Assembly (NCBI GenBank): GCA_041874725.1 | Contig: CP097466.1 | Coordinates: 5,766,001-5,830,000, forward strand | Reading direction: 5' to 3' | Length of the DNA: 64,000 nt | Origin: Duganella sp. BuS-21 | Lineage (GTDB): Bacteria > Pseudomonadota > Gammaproteobacteria > Burkholderiales > Burkholderiaceae_D | Notes under the pieces: generated by a model | Databases searched by the model: none | Told to the model about the DNA's origin: nothing | Seen by the model: the letters and a program-made list of their open reading frames with translations, nothing else | Program-made: the position numbers and the translations under genes | In this document: positions 47,532 to 53,713 of the stretch, in pieces | Layout: each line of letters starts with the position of its first letter | How positions within the stretch are numbered: the stretch's first letter is position 1

Positions 47532-48491
47532 TTGACAGCCACTGCCACCCTGCCCGACGCGACTTTTTTCATCGCGCTCAATGCCGGCTCCGGCCATGAC
47601 GAAACCGACGAGCGCCGCAGGGTAATAGAGTCGGTGCTGCGCAACGCCGGCCGGCTTTTTAGCTTAACGATTATCGATCAGCCGGACAGCATCGATGCGA
47701 TTGCCGCACAGCTTGCCCGGGAGGCCGCTGCCGCCGGCGGCGTGCTGGTGGCAGCCGGCGGTGACGGCACAATAAACGCGGTAGCGCGCCAGGCGATTGC
47801 GCACGGTTGCGCGTTCGGGGTGCTGCCGCAGGGCACCTTCAACTATTTCGGCCGCACGCATGGCATTCCTGAGGACTTGGCCGAAGCGGTGCATGCGCTG
47901 CTTGCTGCGCACATGCATCCGGTACAGGTAGGGATGGTCAATGAACGCGTGTTCCTGGTCAACGCCAGCATCGGCCTGTATCCCAAGCTGCTGGAAGAGC
48001 GCGAGCTCGACAAGAAACAGTTCGGTCGCAGTCGGCTGGTGGCCGCGCTGTCGGCATTGAAGACCGTCCTCAGTCCACATCGGCGCCTGCGTCTGGACCT
48101 GCAGATCGACGGCAAGCCGCAGCGTCTTCGCACGGCGACTTTTTTTGTCGGAAACAATCGTCTGCAGATGGAACAGATCGGGATTGCGCCACTCAGCGCG
48201 GCACTGGAAGACGGCCAACTGGCGGCCATGGCGCCACGCACCAAGGGCAAACTGGGGATGTTGTGGCTGCTGCTGTATGGCGCGCTCGGCAAGATGGGCA
48301 GCCTGGATCAGGCCGACCAACTGACCACGTTCAGCTTCAAGCAAATGCAGGTGAAGGTTCGCACCCTGTCACGTCGCCGCCGGATCAAGGTCGCCACCGA
48401 CGGCGAGGTGACCTTGATGAACATGCCGCTGACATTCAGCGTGATGGAGGAGCAGTTGTTGCTCATGAAGCCGATCAATGTACCCGCTTGA
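47532..48491 (+). CDS. Diacylglycerol kinase-family lipid kinase
   Basis: This 319-residue protein has the ATP-binding motif AAGGDGTINAVA (about 74-85), LPQGTFNYFGR and the C-terminal beta-sandwich of the DAGK/YegS family. It phosphorylates a lipid such as diacylglycerol; substrate is unknown. It starts at TTG 47532, with GGAG 10 nt upstream, and no better in-frame start exists. Confidence 0.9.
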   Translation: MTATATLPDATFFIALNAGSGHDETDERRRVIESVLRNAGRLFSLTIIDQPDSIDAIAAQLAREAAAAGGVLVAAGGDGTINAVARQAIAHGCAFGVLPQGTFNYFGRTHGIPEDLAEAVHALLAAHMHPVQVGMVNERVFLVNASIGLYPKLLEERELDKKQFGRSRLVAALSALKTVLSPHRRLRLDLQIDGKPQRLRTATFFVGNNRLQMEQIGIAPLSAALEDGQLAAMAPRTKGKLGMLWLLLYGALGKMGSLDQADQLTTFSFKQMQVKVRTLSRRRRIKVATDGEVTLMNMPLTFSVMEEQLLLMKPINVPA

Positions 48492-48495
48492 TTCA

Positions 48496-48987
48496 CTAGT
48501 TGGTCGTTGCCTCGCAATATTGAAGCTGCCCGAGCATGGTCGAGACAGTGTGCGGCCCGATGCCGCCGCTGTGCGGGCGTGCCACATCGCAGACAAGGTG
48601 CAGGGTTACTGGATTATTCAGCTTCATCATCATCGACACCCCGATCAGCACGCCTTTCTTGGGGTGGCGAATACACAAAACGGTGAGCTGTCCGCGCACG
48701 GCGGCCGGATTGATCAATGAATCCGTGAGCTTGTCCTCTTGAACCGCTGCCAAGGAAAAAATGCCTGCCGACGAAACCGGTACGACTTCGCCGACTTCGG
48801 CGCAAGGTTGATTTTTGCCAGGGAATTTCGCCAAGAAGAGCACAACGCCGGGAATCGGTTTTTTATCCTCGACAATGAGGCCACTGACTGCCGGTCGCAG
48901 ATGTTCTACGTGCCGCATTGGCACGCAAGCCACCAAGATCCCAATAAAAATAAGAAAGATGGGTAGGCGCAAGATGACAGTAATCAT
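48496..48987 (-). CDS. Probable lipoprotein with carboxypeptidase-regulatory-like domain
   Basis: This 163-residue protein starts MITVILRLPIF and has a lipobox LVAC, so the Cys near residue 20 would be lipidated. The next segment (VSGLIVEDKKPIPGVVLFLA) looks like a carboxypeptidase-regulatory beta-sandwich. A longer frame, reaching into a REP element (MGSRFRGNDD), is rejected. Convergent with the lipid kinase, 4 bp apart. Function is unknown. Confidence 0.7.
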   Translation of the reverse strand: MITVILRLPIFLIFIGILVACVPMRHVEHLRPAVSGLIVEDKKPIPGVVLFLAKFPGKNQPCAEVGEVVPVSSAGIFSLAAVQEDKLTDSLINPAAVRGQLTVLCIRHPKKGVLIGVSMMMKLNNPVTLHLVCDVARPHSGGIGPHTVSTMLGQLQYCEATTN

Positions 48988-49074
48988 AGTAGTGAGCAAT
49001 GGCCGAAGTTTTTGTAGATACACAGATCTTTTCCTCTCCCATCGCTGTCGGCTTACGCCCCATAGCCGCCGGTC

Positions 49075-49153
49075 GTCGTTCCCGCGAAAGCGGGAACCCA
49101 TAAGTCAGCGACGTGTTGGTTCAGCATAGATTTCCGCTTTCGCGGGAATGACG
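49075..49153. repeat. REP-type double hairpin, CGGGAATGAC family (copy 3)
   Basis: TTCCCGCGAAAGCGGGAA on the left and TTCCGCTTTCGCGGGAA on the right. It lies where the accessory segment begins. Same family as 22130. Confidence 0.88.
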
Positions 49154-49201
49154 GGCTCTCATGCCTTCTGGGCTTGGCCGGTAAAAACGATCCAGGACCC
49201 G

Positions 49202-49339
49202 ATTCGGGGTCAGCTCTGTCATTCGGACATCCGAACCAATTGTTTGATTTATCTCAATACGTTAATTCCAGCATTTTCACGTATTGATAGAGATCAAAGA
49301 TCTGAACTGGCTGTCCAAATGACAGAGCTGACCCCGAAT
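49202..49339. mobile_element. 138-bp foldback (MITE-like) element
   Basis: The ends are 28-nt inverted repeats with one mismatch, starting ATTCGGGGTCAGCTCTGTC. The interior is also largely self-complementary (CAATACGT paired with ACGTATTG). There is no coding capacity. The outer arm resembles the 92-bp palindrome at 28245, so both probably belong to one family mobilised in trans. Confidence 0.75.
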
Positions 49340-49436
49340 TTAGATTTCACTGACATACCAACTGCTCTTTCCAACGTGGTTGAAAAATAAATGGTATCTG
49401 TCCCATCGACTAGAAATCTCTTTTTAAATTCAATAG

Positions 49437-49459
49437 TCCGCTATTGGCCGAAAACCGTC
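49437..49459 (-). repeat. Cassette-associated hairpin motif, copy 1
   Basis: On the minus strand it reads GACGGTTTTCGGCCAATAGC. It begins 2 nt after the stop codon of the HEPN-like gene. Confidence 0.7.
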
Positions 49460-49460
49460 T

Positions 49461-50015
49461 CTATTCTATGTGACACTTACCATACGAAAGAAGATTTCCC
49501 CTTTCCTCGTGGTAGTCAGAAAGTTGAAAATGCACGTCACGAATCTTCCCTAAAAGTTTTTCTAAAGCTTCTGCTGAGAGCTGAGCGTATTCCTGCTGTA
49601 AAATTTTATCCGACATTTTTATGCGAGCGAAAGTAAAGCCTTCTTCATCCGTATTTTGCCAATCCGCATGCACAACAATATTCCGTAATCTGCCCACTTC
49701 CAGCAGCGATTCGACCAACCCTCGATATGCAGGGGGCTCAGTACTACAAGAGTGAAATGCATCAGAAAGCCGCTTTAGAAGGTCAACTTTTCCCGAATAA
49801 TGCATACCCTGTAGGATTATCAATCCTGGCTCGTCACTACGGTCAGATATTATTTCGCAAATTACCGAGTCAACACTTTTCTCCAAAGTATTGAAGTACA
49901 TCACAACTAGTCCAACCAACGGCAATGATTCATCAAGGTATTGCTCAGCAGCTTCCTCGTCCTCGATATCATGACCGAGATGCTGAATAAATTCTTTAAC
50001 TTTTCGCTTCAACAT
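49461..50015 (-). CDS. HEPN-like domain protein
   Basis: This 184-residue, mostly helical protein has RLRNIVVHADW in the second half, where R-N-x-x-x-H fits the HEPN RNase motif (Rx4-6H). HEPN proteins are common toxins or defence RNases, though many are uncharacterised. It has GGAGAG before ATG. No membrane helix is seen. It sits in an A+T-rich segment with cassette-like structure. Confidence 0.65.
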   Translation of the reverse strand: MLKRKVKEFIQHLGHDIEDEEAAEQYLDESLPLVGLVVMYFNTLEKSVDSVICEIISDRSDEPGLIILQGMHYSGKVDLLKRLSDAFHSCSTEPPAYRGLVESLLEVGRLRNIVVHADWQNTDEEGFTFARIKMSDKILQQEYAQLSAEALEKLLGKIRDVHFQLSDYHEERGNLLSYGKCHIE

Positions 50016-50049
50016 TCAATCACTCTCCAATTTTCAAAGGGTTGCCTCC

Positions 50050-50072
50050 GGCTGCTACTGGCCGCTTGCGGC
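50050..50072 (-). repeat. Cassette-associated hairpin motif, copy 2
   Basis: Minus strand: GCCGCAAGCGGCCAGTAGCA. The stem GCCGC/GCGGC is perfect here. It follows the HEAT-repeat gene by 17 nt. Confidence 0.7.
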
Positions 50073-50088
50073 ACTCACCGAAGTGACA

Positions 50089-50727
50089 TCATACGTTATG
50101 CGCGACCGCACCTTGTTCAATCTCTATTGCGTTGCTTATGACAAAACGTCTGCCATCAGCTTTGGCCATGGATAAATATTCATTCAGTTTCTGTGACTTG
50201 ATATCGTTGAGCACCCACAGTGCCATAATTCGCTGATATTCATGGCCTGTCCTCCAGGCACGCTCGCATAGAGTTTCTACATTGGTAGAGCCTATACGGC
50301 CCAACGCCTGCAATGCCATGCGACTGACATATTCATGCTCGTCCTGAACGAGCTTCAGCAATGCCGACTCCGCCGCAACAAATGGGAAGGCACCAAGGCC
50401 TAGTTGTACCGCGAACTGCCAACGAACATCTGCGTCATCCAACTGAAGTGCATATGGAAGCAGGAACAAGAACCAGTCGCTCTTACTTGCTAGCGCAGCG
50501 ACCAGGTCTTCCATCTCGTTGTCGCGTCCAATTGCATACAGAAGGTCCGAGATTTCCGGCGCAGTCGCATCTTCTGGTGAATGAGACTCCAAATGGTCCC
50601 TAAACGACTGGTTCAGTGGTGCCCACTGTTCATAGTCACACTCCCATTCTCCTGTTCGGCGTTCGACAGGGTACTCTGATGCCCAAGCCCTAAATCGGGC
50701 GACCTCAGTGCTCAGTAACCTATCCAT
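50089..50727 (-). CDS. HEAT-repeat protein
   Basis: This 212-residue protein has HEAT-type helical repeats (SALLKLVQDEHEYVSRMALQ and ALGRIGSTNVETLCERAWRT). The N-terminal part is acidic. Such small repeat proteins are often scaffolds or immunity-type proteins. ATG 50727 is favoured over a GTG one codon upstream by the AAGGAAG ribosome-binding site. Function is unknown. Confidence 0.7.
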   Translation of the reverse strand: MDRLLSTEVARFRAWASEYPVERRTGEWECDYEQWAPLNQSFRDHLESHSPEDATAPEISDLLYAIGRDNEMEDLVAALASKSDWFLFLLPYALQLDDADVRWQFAVQLGLGAFPFVAAESALLKLVQDEHEYVSRMALQALGRIGSTNVETLCERAWRTGHEYQRIMALWVLNDIKSQKLNEYLSMAKADGRRFVISNAIEIEQGAVAHNV

Positions 50728-50770
50728 CACTTCCTTCGCACAATGTATTAGCCACTTGTTCCTCAGGTGG

Positions 50771-50793
50771 TCTGCTATCGGCCGGATTCTGCC
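50771..50793 (-). repeat. Cassette-associated hairpin motif, copy 3
   Basis: Minus strand: GGCAGAATCCGGCCGATAGC. The most diverged copy; the stem is shortened. It lies in a 150-bp spacer about 85 nt after the stop of the 140-residue gene. Confidence 0.6.
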
Positions 50794-50877
50794 TGCGTCA
50801 GCAAAGTCTTAAAGTAACCGGCTGCTGGAACGATCAGTGTGGTGGCAATCCTGTTGACTGCAAGATTGGGCAGGACT

Positions 50878-51300
50878 TTAATAGTCTGAACCATAGTCAT
50901 TTACGGAAATAGGAATGCCGAACAACATTTCCAGTTGCTGCGTTCTGTCGCGAAGCCAACGTAACGCATCCTCATCGAAGTGCACGACCTCGAATAGGAT
51001 GACCGGCCGATGGCTTCCTTGAATCTTCGCCTCGAGCGAAACAAAGCCTGGGCCTTTTGCTCTTTGCATAAAGCTGATCGAAATAGCATCCACACTATTG
51101 ATGCTAAGAGTAATCGCTTGGTGTTTTCGAGCTACTCCAATCGTATTCGAGATTGGGTCTCTCCACCCAATCAATTGCCACGGCTTGATGTCCGCACTAA
51201 AAGTAGCGACGGCCGACGGTACGCCATCGTAGTTGCTTCGCCCAATAGGGATGGTGAGCGGCCACGAAACGCTATCATCGAGTATTTCAATTTGAGTCAT
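50878..51300 (-). CDS. Hypothetical protein of the accessory array
   Basis: This 140-residue soluble protein begins MTQIEILDDSVSWPLTIPIG and ends NDYGSDY. I see no known domain or catalytic motif. ATG 51300 is the likely start. Alternating strands and loops suggest an alpha/beta or beta fold; the size is typical of immunity proteins, but that is only an impression. Confidence 0.6.
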   Translation of the reverse strand: MTQIEILDDSVSWPLTIPIGRSNYDGVPSAVATFSADIKPWQLIGWRDPISNTIGVARKHQAITLSINSVDAISISFMQRAKGPGFVSLEAKIQGSHRPVILFEVVHFDEDALRWLRDRTQQLEMLFGIPISVNDYGSDY

Positions 51301-51365
51301 TCGTTGGCCCACCGATTACGCATTAAAAGAACATTCCCATTGTTAGGTTGCTGCTTTTTTCGACC

Positions 51366-51389
51366 GTCTGTAACTGGCCGTTCTCGGTC
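51366..51389 (-). repeat. Cassette-associated hairpin motif, copy 4
   Basis: Minus strand: GACCGAGAACGGCCAGTTAC. The outer bases GACCG pair with CGGTC further on, giving a longer hairpin. It lies 2 nt after the NADAR stop. Confidence 0.7.
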
Positions 51390-51391
51390 AG

Positions 51392-52018
51392 CTACCAAGA
51401 ATTGCGCCAAGTCGATGGGACGGGAAAATACATCTCATAATGCGCGCGCGCTGGTGGACTAAGGTTTTCCCGGAACCGAGCAGCGGTAAGATACGCATCT
51501 TCGCCTTTTCCCATGCGCCAGTACATATCAGATGCCTCAACATCAGGAACTAGCACCCATGGAGGCGCTACGAACTCGGCACTCGAATCGCGCATTTCTG
51601 CTCGTACTTGTTCCAGCAAAGTGCCCAGCATGTTTTTACCCGTTCCATCACCACCGTCGCCCCAATAGCGGTCGTTTTTCGTGTGTTCTACTAACGCCGC
51701 CCCTTGAGTTGAAAGCAGTATTTCGCGCAAATCGACATGCTGCGTAAACTTTGCTCGTAATACATCGAGCATGACATTGTCACGCACATCTTCCCAGTTA
51801 GCTCGGAAAGAACGATTACGTTCGCGGCCAATTTGCGCAGCGGCGAACGGAGTCGCTGCACAGAAGACCGCTTCTTTGTCGGCCTCCGCAAGAAATTTCT
51901 GCGCTTGGAAGTAGTGTTCGGAGGTCGCCCAATTCACTTCATCGATGCGTACAGAATGGCGAGAGAAATTCGAAAAGCATCCATATGCCTTGTCTGTTTC
52001 ATAGAAGAGTATTTTCAT
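51392..52018 (-). CDS. NADAR-family protein (YbiA-like)
   Basis: This 208-residue protein has the NADAR (DUF1768) motifs: CFSNFSRHSVRI, SEHYFQAQKFL, and KNDRYWGDGGDGTGKNMLG. NADAR enzymes act on N-glycosidic bonds of NAD/ADP-ribose-type substrates; some remove ADP-ribose from guanine and counter DarT toxins. There is no DarT next to it. ATG 52018 is the family start. Confidence 0.87.
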   Translation of the reverse strand: MKILFYETDKAYGCFSNFSRHSVRIDEVNWATSEHYFQAQKFLAEADKEAVFCAATPFAAAQIGRERNRSFRANWEDVRDNVMLDVLRAKFTQHVDLREILLSTQGAALVEHTKNDRYWGDGGDGTGKNMLGTLLEQVRAEMRDSSAEFVAPPWVLVPDVEASDMYWRMGKGEDAYLTAARFRENLSPPARAHYEMYFPVPSTWRNSW

Positions 52019-52070
52019 TATTCTGTAAGCTAACACTTCAACTGATTTAGCAAAAATTTTAAGAGCGAAC

Positions 52071-52094
52071 GGCTGCTGCTGGCCGACTACAGCC
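52071..52094 (-). repeat. Cassette-associated hairpin motif, copy 5
   Basis: Minus strand: GGCTGTAGTCGGCCAGCAGC, with GGCTG pairing to CAGCC. It touches the last base of the preceding stop codon. Confidence 0.7.
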
Positions 52095-52477
52095 TAGCGT
52101 TGCCAAATCAATTCCAAGTCTCCGTCAACAAATCCAATAGCGACTGCTTTTGCTTCTTTCAGCTTGGTGGCCGGCGCTGAAGACTCACCGAGTATCTTCG
52201 ACAGCAATCGCTTGGCGTGACGTAAACGTTCGTCCCAGCCTCCGTTGGCAAATGCGTTAGGGATAGAAATCGAACGGGGGCTTGCTACCCATGCCTCACG
52301 ACACGCCCAGTCCGAATCGTTCGGGTCAAACTCGTCGGCACCAACCAGTTCGATTCCATATTTTGCATCTGCGGACTCTAGTTCGAAGAGATTAAACGAA
52401 AACGCAACTACAGATTCCGGCACCTCTTGTGCTAGCGCAGAAACAAGCCAGATATATAGTTTTTCTGAAAAGTCCAT
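52094..52477 (-). CDS. Hypothetical protein of the accessory array
   Basis: This 127-residue protein has alternating strands and helices, with DPNDSDWACREAW in the middle and many acidic residues. Immunity-like in size and charge, but I recognise no family. The stop codon overlaps the hairpin motif by one base. Confidence 0.6.
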   Translation of the reverse strand: MDFSEKLYIWLVSALAQEVPESVVAFSFNLFELESADAKYGIELVGADEFDPNDSDWACREAWVASPRSISIPNAFANGGWDERLRHAKRLLSKILGESSAPATKLKEAKAVAIGFVDGDLELIWQR

Positions 52478-52510
52478 GTCCAGTTCACTTAGTTTCGCGT
52501 TCGATTGTAG

Positions 52511-52534
52511 GTCCGATTTTGGCCGAGAACGGCT
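52511..52534 (-). repeat. Cassette-associated hairpin motif, copy 6
   Basis: Minus strand: GCCGTTCTCGGCCAAAATCG, with a perfect GCCG/CGGC stem. It lies 9 nt after the stop codon of the next gene upstream. Confidence 0.7.
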
Positions 52535-52542
52535 CGGCTAAG

Positions 52543-52923
52543 TTAATTTACCGCGCTTATTTGCTCCAACGTTGCGTGTCTATTGCTTCCATCCGACGTA
52601 ACAGCTATTTCAATCAAAATATCACCGCCATTTAGTGCCGGGACAACGCACTCGACTATTGCGAGAAGATTCGATGAATTGGGGGCGAAGAACTTCACCT
52701 CGCAGTCGAACTCAAGGTTGCTAACTAAGCTGATGGCGCCAACCTGTCCCAAGCATTCCGCCAAGTCGTCTCGAATGCCAGTTGCTGTTCCACGGCCAAG
52801 CTCTACGGCATAGCCGTAGCGATCCGCAAGCGCATCCACCTCACCTGCGCACAAAAGACGCACAACATCGCGGCCAATCGCCTTTAGTGTTGCATCATCG
52901 ATTTTGTCATTAGGAATCTGCAT
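52543..52923 (-). CDS. Hypothetical protein of the accessory array
   Basis: This 126-residue soluble protein has VVRLLCAGEVDALADRYG near the N-terminus and a beta-rich second half (LEFDCEVKFF, ILIEIAVTSDG). No known domain recognised. Last recognisable gene of the array on this strand. Confidence 0.6.
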   Translation of the reverse strand: MQIPNDKIDDATLKAIGRDVVRLLCAGEVDALADRYGYAVELGRGTATGIRDDLAECLGQVGAISLVSNLEFDCEVKFFAPNSSNLLAIVECVVPALNGGDILIEIAVTSDGSNRHATLEQISAVN

Positions 52924-52945
52924 TCTTACAAGTCTATAAGTGGCC

Positions 52946-52968
52946 GGCAGCTATTGGCCGAATACGGC
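52946..52968 (-). repeat. Cassette-associated hairpin motif, copy 7
   Basis: Minus strand: GCCGTATTCGGCCAATAGCT, a clean GCCG/CGGC stem. It lies upstream of the 126-residue gene and follows no recognisable coding gene on its own strand, so its partner was probably lost. Confidence 0.7.
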
Positions 52969-53150
52969 TTCCGCACTCAGCATAACATCTTGCTCATTTG
53001 AAAAAATCACGGATTGTCCCGCTAGACAACCTTGCTGCCAGGCAGGTCAGTCTGACGGATCAATCCTGAAAATGAAATGCATCACCCACCCTCACCGCGA
53101 GCAGGAGCGGCGCAACTGCGCCGGCAGCAATTTATCGAACATGTGTCCGC

Positions 53151-53183
53151 TTGATTCATCTCAATGGGGCGGCTACGATGAAT
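53151..53183 (+). promoter_or_regulatory. Promoter and inverted-repeat operator of the brnT-brnA locus
   Basis: TTGATT (53151-53156) and TACGAT (53174-53179) are 17 nt apart. The promoter is embraced by perfect inverted heptamers ATTCATC (53154-53160) and GATGAAT (53177-53183), a plausible site for auto-repression by the antitoxin. Confidence 0.6.
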
Positions 53184-53198
53184 TGACAGAATCGCTCC

Positions 53199-53469
53199 AT
53201 GATTACATGGGACGAAAACAAGCGGCGTCTGAATCTGAAACATCACGGCATAGACTTCGCGGAAGTCGAGTCTATTTGATCACGCCATGGATTCTGAAGA
53301 AGACGGATCGGCTGACCATACTGAGTTGCGCATCCGTAGCTTGGGATTGCTGCATGGGCGCGTGGTCCGCCTGATTTGGGCACCCGTCGGTGATGACGCA
53401 CGAATTATTTCTTGTAGATATGGAGATCGATATGACACCCAAAAATACTTCAACTCATGTTTTTACTAA
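53199..53469 (+). pseudogene. brnT: BrnT-family toxin, frameshifted
   Basis: The first 26 codons (MITWDENKRRLNLKHHGIDF...) are those of BrnT, a ribonuclease toxin of type II systems. The frame then hits TGA at 53277, just after a short T-run. One frame over, from 53278, the gene continues as DHAMDSEEDG and then SLGLLHGRVVRLIW and ARIISCRYGDRYDTQKYF, the BrnT C-terminal core. Loss of two T restores no frame here, so this is a genuine or sequencing-induced frameshift. The 3' end overlaps the antitoxin-like gene by 38 bp, as intact brnT-brnA pairs do. Confidence 0.85.
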
Positions 53470-53680
53470 GGAGCAGATTGAAGCCGCGATCGCGGCCGCT
53501 CCTGAATATGTCTACGACCCGGACAGCCCCTACGCCCCCAATAACCCAGCCGAAGTGAGAGCGTACTGGTCGAAGGGTATCGTCACCTACCCGGGAGGAC
53601 ATCCACACCAAGATCCATTGTGGAAAATCCACGGCAAGCAACACCCGGTAGAGCTTCCTGAGAAAACTGAAACTAAATAG
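53432..53680 (+). CDS. BrnA-like antitoxin
   Basis: This 82-residue protein begins MTPKNTSTHVFTKEQIEAAI and has DPDSPYAPNNPAEVRAYW followed by a Pro/His-rich tail. Position overlapping brnT, size and the acidic DPD segment suggest BrnA-type antitoxin; the DNA-binding end is not typical. GGAG lies 7 nt before ATG 53432. Family assignment is inferred from the pairing. Confidence 0.6.
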   Translation: MTPKNTSTHVFTKEQIEAAIAAAPEYVYDPDSPYAPNNPAEVRAYWSKGIVTYPGGHPHQDPLWKIHGKQHPVELPEKTETK

Positions 53681-53713
53681 CCAGGAAGTCCACCGGGTTA
53701 CCTGTGGCTGCTA

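Noticed and set aside
48988..49101. N-terminal extension of the lipoprotein gene beginning MGSRFRGNDD
   Set aside because: This peptide is what the CGGGAATGAC repeat encodes. The lipobox start at 48987 is better supported.
49391..49636. 81-codon plus-strand frame opposite the HEPN-like gene
   Set aside because: No ribosome-binding site or domain; the minus-strand gene has GGAGAG and a motif.
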